Below, one piece after another: positions 44,072-52,570 of a DNA stretch of 64,000 bases. Each line of letters opens with the position of its first letter. Within the stretch, counting starts at the first letter, position 1. The position numbers and the translations under genes are program-made. The notes beneath the pieces are model-generated. The model searched no databases. It saw only the letters and a list, made by a program, of their open reading frames with translations, and was not told where the DNA came from. Source of the DNA: Pseudomonadota bacterium (GTDB lineage: Bacteria > Pseudomonadota > Alphaproteobacteria > RF32 > CAG-239); contig JAHALQ010000005.1 of assembly GCA_018362935.1 (NCBI GenBank), positions 1 through 64,000 on the forward strand, given 5' to 3'.

Positions 44072-44852
44072 ATCTTTTGGCAAATACTGGGCGTTGTTCA
44101 GCATCTCGTTCAAACAGGCCTGGAGCCGCAAAGCCAATTTGTCGGGGCTGTTGTTTTTCCTGTTCATTCTGCTGTTTATCTATAACCGCCTGTGGGAAGT
44201 CATCGGCATACAGGATAATGCCGCCGGCCTGAATGCCACGTTTATCTGGTACCTGCTTCTGGCCGAAATGATAATTCTGTCCTCCCCGAAAATGGAACGC
44301 ACCCTGTTTGACGACATTCAATCGGGTACAATGGCTTACTATGTCAACAAGCCCGTTTCTTTTTTCATCATGCGCTATTGCGAAGGGCTCGGCAACATGA
44401 GCGTATCCTTTTTGCTGATGGGAATTCTGGGCAGCATTGCCACTTTTGCCCTGACCGGTACGCCGCCGTTTGAGTGGAAATACTTTCCGCTGATATTGTT
44501 GATGTGCTGGATTTCTTCCTGTATCAACGTGTTGTTTTACACCGGTATCGGCTTGTGCGCATTATGGCTCAACAGCATCCGCACGCTGGCCATGGCATTT
44601 GAGCGTCTGGCTTTTATTTTCGGCGGGGCGATTTTTCCGTTAAGCATATATCCCGAATGGTTTGTCGGCATTGCCAAATGGACGCCCTTTTATTCGATTT
44701 ATTACCTGACAATCAAACTGGTCTATGACTTTTCATGGACAAACCTGGTAACCGCCGCTGCATTAAATGCATTTTGGGTCGGGTTGATACTGCTTTTTAT
44801 TACCGGCGCTTATTCCAAATTAAAAAAGAAAGTCGACGTCTATGGCGGATAA
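44064..44852 (+). CDS. ABC-2 type exporter permease 1
   Basis: 262 residues, GTG start inside the ATPase gene. Six TM helices (LSGLLFFLFILLFIYNRLW, WYLLLAEMIIL, MSVSFLLMGILGSIATFAL, and others), ABC2_membrane_6-like layout. Works with the next permease as a heterodimer; overlaps it by 11 nt. Confidence 0.88.
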   Translation: MTKSFGKYWALFSISFKQAWSRKANLSGLLFFLFILLFIYNRLWEVIGIQDNAAGLNATFIWYLLLAEMIILSSPKMERTLFDDIQSGTMAYYVNKPVSFFIMRYCEGLGNMSVSFLLMGILGSIATFALTGTPPFEWKYFPLILLMCWISSCINVLFYTGIGLCALWLNSIRTLAMAFERLAFIFGGAIFPLSIYPEWFVGIAKWTPFYSIYYLTIKLVYDFSWTNLVTAAALNAFWVGLILLFITGAYSKLKKKVDVYGG

Positions 44853-45636
44853 TTTCATCAAAATGTTCAAACTGTTTATGTTCGTCCAGAAAAGCAACCT
44901 TAAAACCGCTTTTTTAAGCAAAGGCGACGCTTTGGTCAACGTTGTTATGATGACTGTCAATAACCTGTCCTTCATTTTCATGTGGTGGGTAATTTTCCAG
45001 AACAAAGGGTCAATCAACGGCTGGAACTTCGGCGATATGGCGTTGTTGTTTGCGGTTATGAATAACGCATTTGCAACCTTCGCGCTGTTTGCGCGCGGCA
45101 CCCAGCTGCTGCCGGAGTTTATTGATAACGGCAATCTCGATAATTTTCTGGTATCCCCGCGCAACAGCCTGTTCATGATATCAATCTCGGAATCCACTTT
45201 TGCCAACTGGGGCGATTACATCACCGGGTTCCTCATGTTTTTTGTATCGGGATACGTTACTTTCGCAAACTTCGGCCTGTTCATCCTTGCCAGTCTGCTT
45301 GCTTTCGTGATTATGTTTTCTCTGCGGGTCATCCTTTCGTCGCTGGCTTTTTTCGCCGCCGATACCCAGCGCCTCGGCGACAACGTCTTCATGGCGTTTC
45401 TGACATTCAGTTCGCAGCCGGCTTCAATTTTTACGGGCTGGTACAAAGTCGTTTTTCTGACAGTCATTCCCGCCGGTTTTGTTTCTCTTTATCCGGTTGA
45501 ACTGATTAAGGAACATTCGCTGCAGGCTCTGACCGTTATGGGGCTGGGAGGCATTGCCTTCTTCCTGCTGGCTGTCAAAATTTACCGCTGCGGCCTCAGG
45601 CATTACAGTTCGAGCAACCGCTTCGGCATCAGATAA
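44842..45636 (+). CDS. ABC-2 type exporter permease 2
   Basis: 264 residues, six TM helices. DNGNLDNFLVSPRNSLFM and SLYPVELIKEHSLQAL are the typical loops of DUF990 (ABC2_membrane_6) permeases. Last gene of the exporter operon. Confidence 0.88.
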   Translation: MADNFIKMFKLFMFVQKSNLKTAFLSKGDALVNVVMMTVNNLSFIFMWWVIFQNKGSINGWNFGDMALLFAVMNNAFATFALFARGTQLLPEFIDNGNLDNFLVSPRNSLFMISISESTFANWGDYITGFLMFFVSGYVTFANFGLFILASLLAFVIMFSLRVILSSLAFFAADTQRLGDNVFMAFLTFSSQPASIFTGWYKVVFLTVIPAGFVSLYPVELIKEHSLQALTVMGLGGIAFFLLAVKIYRCGLRHYSSSNRFGIR

Positions 45637-45712
45637 AAGATGAAAAGCATTGACAAAAAGCCCGACTAATCATAAGTTTAATGTAGTTTTATAATCCTTG
45701 GGAGATATTTGA

Positions 45713-46015
45713 ATGAAAAAGATATTTTATATAGTCTTGGTAATTGTAATTTTGCTGGTTATCGGCCAGATTATCAGAAAAAATCAGGCTCAGGTAGCCG
45801 AACCGGAAGTTGTTACGGTGGAAGAAAATATTGTCGTTGAAGGCAGAGCTGCTGAAAACGCCGACGCGAACGCCGACGGCGCCGTCGCGGTTGAGGAAGA
45901 AGAAGTGGTTGTTGTCGACCATGAACCGACGGCCGAAGAAACCGAAGTTGACGAAAACGTCGTCGAAACCAACCCGGAAGCGACGGCCGGACAGGATGAA
46001 ACGATTGTCGAATAG
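45713..46015 (+). CDS. Short membrane-anchored acidic protein
   Basis: 100 residues: one N-terminal TM helix (IFYIVLVIVILLVIGQII), then ~75 residues almost entirely Glu, Val, Ala, Asp, Thr and Asn, with no Cys and presumably disordered. Strong GGGAG site and a terminator confirm a gene. Function unknown; could act as a periplasmic spacer or a cation-binding tail. Confidence 0.75.
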   Translation: MKKIFYIVLVIVILLVIGQIIRKNQAQVAEPEVVTVEENIVVEGRAAENADANADGAVAVEEEEVVVVDHEPTAEETEVDENVVETNPEATAGQDETIVE

Positions 46016-46041
46016 AAATATTCCGCAAATTTTTGTTACCG

Positions 46042-46069
46042 AAGGCCGTTGTAAAAAGCGGCCTTTTTT
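46042..46069 (+). terminator. Terminator of the acidic protein gene
   Basis: AAGGCCG (46042-46048) with CGGCCTT (46059-46065) then T4. Confidence 0.85.
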
Positions 46070-46178
46070 ATTGTTTATTGAAAAAAAATTACTATATATA
46101 TTAGCGGAAAAAAAATTAGAAATTAACTGAAAGGAGTATAGAACTTTTCTACGGCAGCCGGCTGATGCTAAAAGTTGA

Positions 46179-46302
46179 AGAACTTGACATATGAGCCGGA
46201 TAATAAGAATTAAGGAATTTTGCGAAAGAATGTACAAAAAAGCGTACATGACTGGGCAAAATATCCGCTAATTCTGTATTAGGCGGCCATAGAGCAAGTT
46301 CT
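46179..46302. repeat. Long imperfect palindrome C in the ldh leader
   Basis: AGAACTTG (46179-46186) pairs with CAAGTTCT (46295-46302); GCCG..TAATA..GAATTA with TAATTC..TATTA..CGGC; inner TTTTGC / GCAAAA. Apex TGTAC (46231-46235), loop AAAAAAGC, GTACA (46244-46248). The arm strings GGATAATAAGA and TCTGTATTAGGCG are shared with palindrome B. It ends 11 nt before the ldh ATG, next to the ribosome site. A second AACTTTT/AAAAGTT hairpin lies just upstream. Confidence 0.85.
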
Positions 46303-46313
46303 CTGAGAAAAAG

Positions 46314-47267
46314 ATGAAAGTAGGCATCATAGGCGCCGGCTCCGTCGGCAGCGCAACGGCTTTTGCTTTAATGATGAAAGGCGTTGCCAGAAAAATCGTT
46401 TTAATTGACGCAAATGAAAAAAAGGCTCAGGCCGAAGCAATGGATATTGCCCATGCCGCCCCGTTTGCTTATGCCAATAAAATCAAAGCCGGAACTTATG
46501 AAGATCTTGAGTGTGCCGATGTCGTCATCGTGACCGCCGGAGCCAACCAGAAACCCGGCGAAACCCGGATTGACCTGCTCGGCCGCAATGTCAAAATATT
46601 TGAAAGCATCATCCCCGAAGTCGCCCGCGTTGCGCCGGAAACAATTTTAATCATCACATCCAACCCGGCCGACATCATGACTGAAGTCGCCCTGAAGCTT
46701 TCCGGTTTTCCCAAAGAACGCGTTATCGGTTCCGGCACGGTGCTGGATACTTCGCGGTTTCGCACTTTGCTGGGCTATCACCTCGGCGTTTCGCCGCAGT
46801 CGATTCACTCTTATGTCTTGGGCGAGCACGGCGACAGCGAAGTTTTGGTCTGGTCCAACGGCGACGCCGGATCGGTACAGATTGAAGAGCTTGCCCGTGT
46901 TGTCAACAAACCTTTTACGCCCGATGTCAAAGCGCACATCGACGATTGTGTCCGCAATTCGGCCTATAAGATTATTGAAGGCAAAGGCGCGACCTATTAC
47001 GGCATTGCCGGCGCTCTGTGCCGCATCTGCCAGGCAATTGCCAACAACGAATATGCCATTTTGACGGTTTCTTCCAACCATGACGAAGTTGAAGGCGTCA
47101 ACGACGTCTGCGTCTCGCTGCCGACCGTTGTCGGCAAACGCGGCATTCACAAGGTTATTTTTCCGCGCCTGTCGGAAAGCGAACACCGCGACTTGCGTTT
47201 CAGCGCTGAAAAGATTAAGGAATATTCCGACAAAGCGGTTGAAATGCTCAGCGCCAATAAACAATAA
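46314..47267 (+). CDS. ldh: L-lactate dehydrogenase
   Basis: 317 residues. NAD-binding GIGAGSVGSA-like start (VGIIGAGSVGSATA), specificity loop NQKPGETRIDLLGRN with Gln79 (Gln marks lactate, Arg marks malate dehydrogenase), substrate Arg in DTSRFR, catalytic His172 in GEHGDSEV. Reduces pyruvate to lactate, regenerating NAD+ in fermentation. The leader carries palindrome C, which could regulate translation. Confidence 0.93.
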   Translation: MKVGIIGAGSVGSATAFALMMKGVARKIVLIDANEKKAQAEAMDIAHAAPFAYANKIKAGTYEDLECADVVIVTAGANQKPGETRIDLLGRNVKIFESIIPEVARVAPETILIITSNPADIMTEVALKLSGFPKERVIGSGTVLDTSRFRTLLGYHLGVSPQSIHSYVLGEHGDSEVLVWSNGDAGSVQIEELARVVNKPFTPDVKAHIDDCVRNSAYKIIEGKGATYYGIAGALCRICQAIANNEYAILTVSSNHDEVEGVNDVCVSLPTVVGKRGIHKVIFPRLSESEHRDLRFSAEKIKEYSDKAVEMLSANKQ

Positions 47268-47279
47268 ATCCTTTACAGA

Positions 47280-47306
47280 AAAACCCGCCGGTTTCAGGCG
47301 GGTTTT
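47280..47306 (+). terminator. Terminator of ldh (bidirectional)
   Basis: AAAACCCGCC with GGCGGGTTTT then ATTT; also lies at the end of the minus-strand gene at 47309. Confidence 0.9.
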
Positions 47307-47308
47307 AT

Positions 47309-47899
47309 TTAATTCTGCACATCCCAGTCCATTATCTCGACCGCCGCCGGATTATCCGGCTGTCCCGTAATACTGAGCAGCACCCTGACCGGCAGATTGT
47401 CGGTTTCGGCCTTAAGCACCTCCTGCCTGTCAACTTCAAACCAAAAGGTTTTGCCTTTGCGCCGCAATTGAAAATTATAAAAAATATCGGGCTGAATCTG
47501 CGCGGCGTCTTTTTCCAGCAGCAGGGTTTTATTTTTATAAAATCTAAGCTTATTGGCTTTGGAAGAAAACTTCATCTCCGTTTCATACACATCGTTTTCT
47601 TTGCTGAAATGGATGCGGATATCCGCCTCGGAAGTCAGGCTCATTAAATCAAACCCCAAACGAAAATCGCCGTTGAGCAGTTTGGGATAAGCCAAAACAA
47701 TTCCCTGCGAGCCGATTGCTTCCTGCACGTAAAAAGACTTGTCCCCGGCTTCAAAAATATTCATATCGGGATGAGCCAGCCATTCAGCCAGCTCGGCCGG
47801 CGCAACCTTATTGTCGCAGGCAGACCGGACATACCACACGCGGGCGCCGAGAACGCCGAACAAAACCAGCACCAGTCCCAATATGATGTATTTTTTCAA
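47309..47899 (-). CDS. Membrane-anchored protein with a jelly-roll-like domain, function unknown
   Basis: 196 residues. N-terminal TM anchor (YIILGLVLVLFGVLGARVWYV), then a beta-rich periplasmic domain (LLNGDFRLGFDLMSLTSEADIRIHF, FYNFQLRRKGKTFWFEVDRQEVLKAE). The pattern resembles laminin-G/DUF1080-like sugar-binding folds, but the similarity is only in strand layout. Starts 2 bp after trpS ends; same operon. Confidence 0.65.
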   Translation of the reverse strand: MKKYIILGLVLVLFGVLGARVWYVRSACDNKVAPAELAEWLAHPDMNIFEAGDKSFYVQEAIGSQGIVLAYPKLLNGDFRLGFDLMSLTSEADIRIHFSKENDVYETEMKFSSKANKLRFYKNKTLLLEKDAAQIQPDIFYNFQLRRKGKTFWFEVDRQEVLKAETDNLPVRVLLSITGQPDNPAAVEIMDWDVQN

Positions 47900-47901
47900 A
47901 C

Positions 47902-48918
47902 CTACCTCCCGAATACGGCGTCTTTCAAGCGTTTAAGCGTCTGTTGAGCCGCCGGGCGCGCCTTTTGGGCGCCTTCGGCCAACATGGCTTCAACTTCGTC
48001 ATAGTGATTCATATAGTAATTATATTTTTCCCTTGCAGCACCGACCTCATTAACAACCGCATCCAGCAGCATATTTTTGATATGCCCGTAACCGAGTTTG
48101 CCCTGACGCAGACCGTCACCCATCTCCTGCAATTGTGCAGCGGTTGCGATTGATTTATAAATTTCATAAACCAGTATTTCCTCGGGATCTTTCGGCTCTT
48201 CCATCGGACGGGAGTCGGTTTTGATAGAAAAAATTGCTTTTTTGATTGCCTTGTCATCTTCAAACAACGGAATGACATTGCCGTAAGACTTGCTCATCTT
48301 GCGGCCATCCACTCCCGGTACCACCGCCACATGTTCGTCAATATAATATTCGGGCAGACGCAGCAGTTCTTTGTGATAATGGGCGTTTATGGCACCGGCA
48401 ATGTCGCGGGCAATTTCCACATGCTGCACCTGGTCTTTGCCGACCGGCACGATATCGCTGTCATAAGCCAGAATATCGGCAGCCATCAGCGTGGGATAAG
48501 TGTAAAGCCCCATGTTAATGCCGTCATCGTCCGGTTTGCCGGCTTCGCGGTTTTTATCCACACAGGCCTTGTAGGCATGCGCTTTGTTCATAAAGCCTTT
48601 GGGCGTATAGGCATACAAAATGGTCGTAATCTCGGGGATTTCGGGAATATCCGACTGCCGGTAAAACACCGATTCTTTCGGGTTTAAGCCGCCGGCCAGA
48701 TAAATGCAGGCGATTTCTCTCATTTTCTGGTTCAGCACGGCCGGATCCTTTTCAGCGTTGATTGCGTGATAATCGGCGATAAACATATAATGGCAGCCGC
48801 CTTGCGCAACAGCTTTTTTGCCGAGTTCAATCGCCGGCTTGATAGCGCCGAGGTAATTGCCCAGATGAGGCGTTCCGGTCGGCTTAACGCCGGTTAAAAT
48901 CGTTTTTCCTGCAAACAT
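47902..48918 (-). CDS. trpS: Tryptophanyl-tRNA synthetase
   Basis: 338 residues, class I. HIGH-type motif GTPHLGNYLGA and KMSKSYGN; DIVPVGKDQVQHVEIARDIA. Charges tRNA-Trp. AGGA site. Divergent from serS with 93 bp between. Confidence 0.98.
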   Translation of the reverse strand: MFAGKTILTGVKPTGTPHLGNYLGAIKPAIELGKKAVAQGGCHYMFIADYHAINAEKDPAVLNQKMREIACIYLAGGLNPKESVFYRQSDIPEIPEITTILYAYTPKGFMNKAHAYKACVDKNREAGKPDDDGINMGLYTYPTLMAADILAYDSDIVPVGKDQVQHVEIARDIAGAINAHYHKELLRLPEYYIDEHVAVVPGVDGRKMSKSYGNVIPLFEDDKAIKKAIFSIKTDSRPMEEPKDPEEILVYEIYKSIATAAQLQEMGDGLRQGKLGYGHIKNMLLDAVVNEVGAAREKYNYYMNHYDEVEAMLAEGAQKARPAAQQTLKRLKDAVFGR

Positions 48919-49011
48919 TTAGAGATATTCCTAATTTTTCTGTTGAATTTATTTAGAATAATAGATACTCTGTTTAACCGGTTAAATCAATAATTTTTTA
49001 GGACAACGAAT

Positions 49012-50292
49012 ATGTTAGACATCAAATACATTATCGACAATCAGCAACGGGTTAAGGACTGCTTGGCTAAAAAGGGATTCGCTTCCGAAAACGTCGACAA
49101 ACTGGTGTCAGCATATCTCGAGATGAACAAACTCAAAACTTCTTCGCAGGCGCTTGCCGAGGAAAAAAACAAGCTCAGCAACTCAATTAAATCCGCCTCT
49201 GCCGAAGAACGCCCGGCAATAATTGCCAAAAGCAAAGCTCTCGGCGAAGAATTGAAAAAACAGCAGGAAGAGCTTGCCGAAATTGAAAAAGATTTTGAAT
49301 TGCAGATGCTGCGCATGCCCAACTACCCCAGCCAAGACTGCCCGGTTGCCCCGGATGAATGCGGCAACGTTGTCATCCGCAAAGTCGGCGAACCGCGCAA
49401 GTTTGACTTTACGCCGCGCGACCATATAGAGCTTATGGAACTCAACGACTGGTCGGAAATGGAGCGCATTGCCAAAGTATCCGGTTCCCGCACCTATGCG
49501 ATTAAAAACGACCTCGCCCAGCTTGAACTGGCCATGCACATGATGGTGCTGGACAAGCTGCGCAGCCATGGTTTTACGGTCATTACCGTACCGTCTATTT
49601 CCAAAGAAAAACCGCTTTACGGACAGGGATACCTGCCGTTTTCGCGCGATGAAATTTATTATATGCCGGCTGACGACATTTATCTTTCCGGCACTGCGGA
49701 ACTGATTCTCAACTCGCTGCGCGCCGATGAAATCCTTACCGAAAACGAACTGCCGATTTTGTATGCCGGTTTCTCCCCCTGTTTCCGCCGTGAAGCCGGA
49801 GCCGCCGGCAAGGACACCCGCGGCTTGGTTCGCGTCCACCAGTTTATGAAAACCGAACAGTTTGTCATCTGCAAAAACGACATTGCCGAAAGTGAAAAGT
49901 GGCACCAAAAGCTTTTGGCTATTTCCGAAGAAGTTTTGCAGGATTTGGAACTGCCGTATCAGGTTTTGGACATCTGCACCGGCGACATGGGCGCCCCCAA
50001 GTACCGCCAGTATGACCTTGAAGCCTGGGTACCGAGCCAGAATTGCTATCGCGAAACCCATTCCTGCTCCAACATTACCGACTGGCAGGCACGCCGCACC
50101 AATCTGCGTTACCGCGACAATGCCGACGGCAAAGTCAAATACGTACATACCCTGAACAACACCGGCATTGCCACGCCGCGCGCTTTGGTTCCGTTCATTG
50201 AAAATCATCAAAACGCCGACGGTTCGGTTAATATTCCGGCCAAGCTCCAGCCTTATCTCGGCGGCAAAAAAGTCATCGGCAAAGGCAAATAA
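49012..50292 (+). CDS. serS: Seryl-tRNA synthetase
   Basis: 426 residues, class II. N-terminal long coiled-coil arm (residues ~30-100) that reads the variable arm of tRNA-Ser, motif 2 SPCFRREAGAAGKDTRGLVRVHQF, motif 3 near NNTGIATPRALVPFIENHQ. AGGA site. The HAD phosphatase ATG follows its stop directly. Confidence 0.98.
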   Translation: MLDIKYIIDNQQRVKDCLAKKGFASENVDKLVSAYLEMNKLKTSSQALAEEKNKLSNSIKSASAEERPAIIAKSKALGEELKKQQEELAEIEKDFELQMLRMPNYPSQDCPVAPDECGNVVIRKVGEPRKFDFTPRDHIELMELNDWSEMERIAKVSGSRTYAIKNDLAQLELAMHMMVLDKLRSHGFTVITVPSISKEKPLYGQGYLPFSRDEIYYMPADDIYLSGTAELILNSLRADEILTENELPILYAGFSPCFRREAGAAGKDTRGLVRVHQFMKTEQFVICKNDIAESEKWHQKLLAISEEVLQDLELPYQVLDICTGDMGAPKYRQYDLEAWVPSQNCYRETHSCSNITDWQARRTNLRYRDNADGKVKYVHTLNNTGIATPRALVPFIENHQNADGSVNIPAKLQPYLGGKKVIGKGK

Positions 50293-50958
50293 ATGCCGCT
50301 CGATTTTTCAAAAGTCAAATATGTTTTGTTCGACTGGGACGGCACGCTGGCCGACAATCAGAATGTTGTCCTGACGGCTGTTAATCAGGTTTTGGACGAA
50401 TATGGGCTTCCCGGCTGGGAGCAGATGAAACATAAACGCAATCCCAATCTGTCTTTGTGGGACAATTTTGCCAATGTATTCGGCAACAACTGGCGTCAGG
50501 CATATGAGCGCTATGTTGAAATATACAAAAAACTTTCGCCGTCCCTGCTCCGCTGTTTTCCCAAAGCGGCTGAAGTCCTGAGCCTGCTTAAAGATGACGG
50601 CGTCGAGCTGATGATTATGACCAACAAAGACCCGCGCCTGCTGGAAATTGAGCTGCCGCGGCTTTATGACCCGGCGCTGTTCTCGCGCATAACCCCGGGA
50701 CACGAAGCGCCCAAAGACAAGCCGCACCCCGAACATATCATTTACACTTTGCGCGGCCTGCTGGCACCGCATGAAATCAATCCTGACGATGTCTGGATGG
50801 TCGGCGACAGCAATCAGGACAGTGACTGCGCGCTGGCTGCCCATGCTTTGCCGGTACGGATCAACGCGCCGCTTTTCGGCGATGACGGGCAGCGCTCCGA
50901 AAATATCGTCTGGCTCAAAGATTTTGATGAATTTTACAATCTGTTAGCAAAAAATTAA
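50293..50958 (+). CDS. HAD-family hydrolase (phosphoglycolate phosphatase-like)
   Basis: 221 residues. Motif I FDWDGTLADNQ, motif II MIMTNK, motif III with the Lys in PKDKPHPEHI, motif IV VGDSNQDSDCA. Helical cap between. Probably dephosphorylates a small metabolite. Translation coupled to serS (no gap). Confidence 0.9.
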   Translation: MPLDFSKVKYVLFDWDGTLADNQNVVLTAVNQVLDEYGLPGWEQMKHKRNPNLSLWDNFANVFGNNWRQAYERYVEIYKKLSPSLLRCFPKAAEVLSLLKDDGVELMIMTNKDPRLLEIELPRLYDPALFSRITPGHEAPKDKPHPEHIIYTLRGLLAPHEINPDDVWMVGDSNQDSDCALAAHALPVRINAPLFGDDGQRSENIVWLKDFDEFYNLLAKN

Positions 50959-51010
50959 AAGCGGTATATAATAATGGCTCTATCGATTCTAATTAATCCG
51001 GGAGCCTTTC

Positions 51011-52570
51011 ATGTTTGGCAAATTTGAGTTTGATTACGGCAGCCTGCCTAAATATATTTTTGTCGCGGCGCTGATTATTGCTGTCGTCATCCTTAACATC
51101 TACTTTGTAAAGTCCTATATATCATCTAACAACGAGGTTATTACCGATTATGCTCTGAGAGATGAAGACATGAATCCAACCCGCGAAGCGGCTGTTGCCG
51201 GCCTGTTTTACCCTTCGGACATTTACCAGCTCCAAAAAGATATTGAAGGCTATCTGGAGATGGTGCCCCCGAGCCTGAACAAACGCCCCCATATTCTGAT
51301 TGTCCCGCATGCCGGCTATCTGTATTCGGCCAAAGTTGCCGCCCACGCCTATCAGAAAATTCTGCCTTTTAAGAACCAAATAAAAAAAGTTTTTCTGCTT
51401 GGCCCGTCCCACCGCGTATTCGTTGACGGCGTCGCCCTGTCGTCCGCCGGAAATTTTAAAACGCCGCTCGGCGATATCCCCGTAAACAAAGCCATAAACG
51501 CCGAATTGTCCGCGCATGCGGGTTTTGCGTATAATGACAATGCCCACCGCGACGAACACGCTTTGGAAGTCCAACTGCCGTTTTTACAAAAGACACTGTC
51601 CAAATTCAGCATTATTCCTATGGTCTACGGGCGCGCCGACCCGCAAAAAATTGCCGAAGTTCTGGCACCTTATATTGATAAGAACGACTCATTGCTGATT
51701 ATTTCGGCAGATTTGTCACATTATCTTGACTACGACACCGCAGCCGAAGTTGACGCCCAAACAGCCGCCATGGTTGCCGAAAGCCGCCCTTTGGACGAAC
51801 ACCGTTCCTGCGGGGCAGCCGGCATTAACACCGCCATGCTGCTGGCACGCAAATTCGGGCTCAAACCGCACTTGCTTGACATCACCAACTCCGGCAGCGT
51901 CACCGGTGACATGAGCAGCGTCGTCGGCTATGCCGCATGGATGTTCAGCCTGCAGCCCGCCGAGGAAGAAAAGCTGCCCGCGCTGGAACAGGAAGTTGAA
52001 AATCTGAACTACTTTGCCAAACACAATAAAGCCGATTTGCTCGGCATTGTTGCCAAAACGCTGGAACGCGCCGTCGCCGGAAAACATTTCACGCCCGAAC
52101 GCGCCGATTACCCCGATGTTTTGTTCAATAAAGGCGCTTCTTTTGTGACTCTGACCAAAAACGGCGAACTGCGCGGCTGCATCGGCTCGCTTCTTCCCAA
52201 CCGCGCAATAGCCCTTGACCTCGCCGATAACGCCTGGCAGGCGGCAATGGCCGACAGCCGTTTTCCGCCGCTGACGCCGCAGGAACTGAAAGATATCAAA
52301 TTCAGCATTTCGCTGCTGACCGGATATGAACGCGTCAAATATACGGATGAAAACAGCCTGCTCGCACAAATCAAACCAGGCATTGACGGGCTGGTTATAC
52401 GCGACGGCAACCGCCAGGGTCTGTTCCTGCCGTCTGTCTGGAAACAAATTCCCGACAAGAAGGAATTTATCGGAAACTTAAAAATTAAAGCAGGCCTGAG
52501 CCCTTCCTATTGGTCTAAAGACATGAAAATATACCGTTTCAGAACCGTGGAGATAAATAATGCAGATTAA
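51011..52570 (+). CDS. Membrane-anchored Memo-AMMECR1 fusion (AmmeMemoRadiSam proteins B + A)
   Basis: 519 residues. N-terminal TM helix (YIFVAALIIAVVILNIYFV). Memo domain, residues ~55-325 (AVAGLFYPSDIYQL, IVPHAGYLYSAKVAA, LLGPSHRVFVDG, ISADLSHYLDY, SGSVTGDMSSVVGYAA), whose His residues bind metal. Then the AMMECR1 domain (~345-515) with L387-RGCIGS and FPPLTPQEL. The three-part AmmeMemoRadiSam system also needs a radical SAM enzyme (AmrS), absent here. Its chemistry is little understood. Overlaps the M49-like gene by 11 nt. Confidence 0.9.
   Translation: MFGKFEFDYGSLPKYIFVAALIIAVVILNIYFVKSYISSNNEVITDYALRDEDMNPTREAAVAGLFYPSDIYQLQKDIEGYLEMVPPSLNKRPHILIVPHAGYLYSAKVAAHAYQKILPFKNQIKKVFLLGPSHRVFVDGVALSSAGNFKTPLGDIPVNKAINAELSAHAGFAYNDNAHRDEHALEVQLPFLQKTLSKFSIIPMVYGRADPQKIAEVLAPYIDKNDSLLIISADLSHYLDYDTAAEVDAQTAAMVAESRPLDEHRSCGAAGINTAMLLARKFGLKPHLLDITNSGSVTGDMSSVVGYAAWMFSLQPAEEEKLPALEQEVENLNYFAKHNKADLLGIVAKTLERAVAGKHFTPERADYPDVLFNKGASFVTLTKNGELRGCIGSLLPNRAIALDLADNAWQAAMADSRFPPLTPQELKDIKFSISLLTGYERVKYTDENSLLAQIKPGIDGLVIRDGNRQGLFLPSVWKQIPDKKEFIGNLKIKAGLSPSYWSKDMKIYRFRTVEINNAD

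Noticed and set aside
46314..47267. Malate dehydrogenase
   Set aside because: Gln79 in the NQKPGETRIDL loop marks lactate specificity; malate enzymes carry Arg there.
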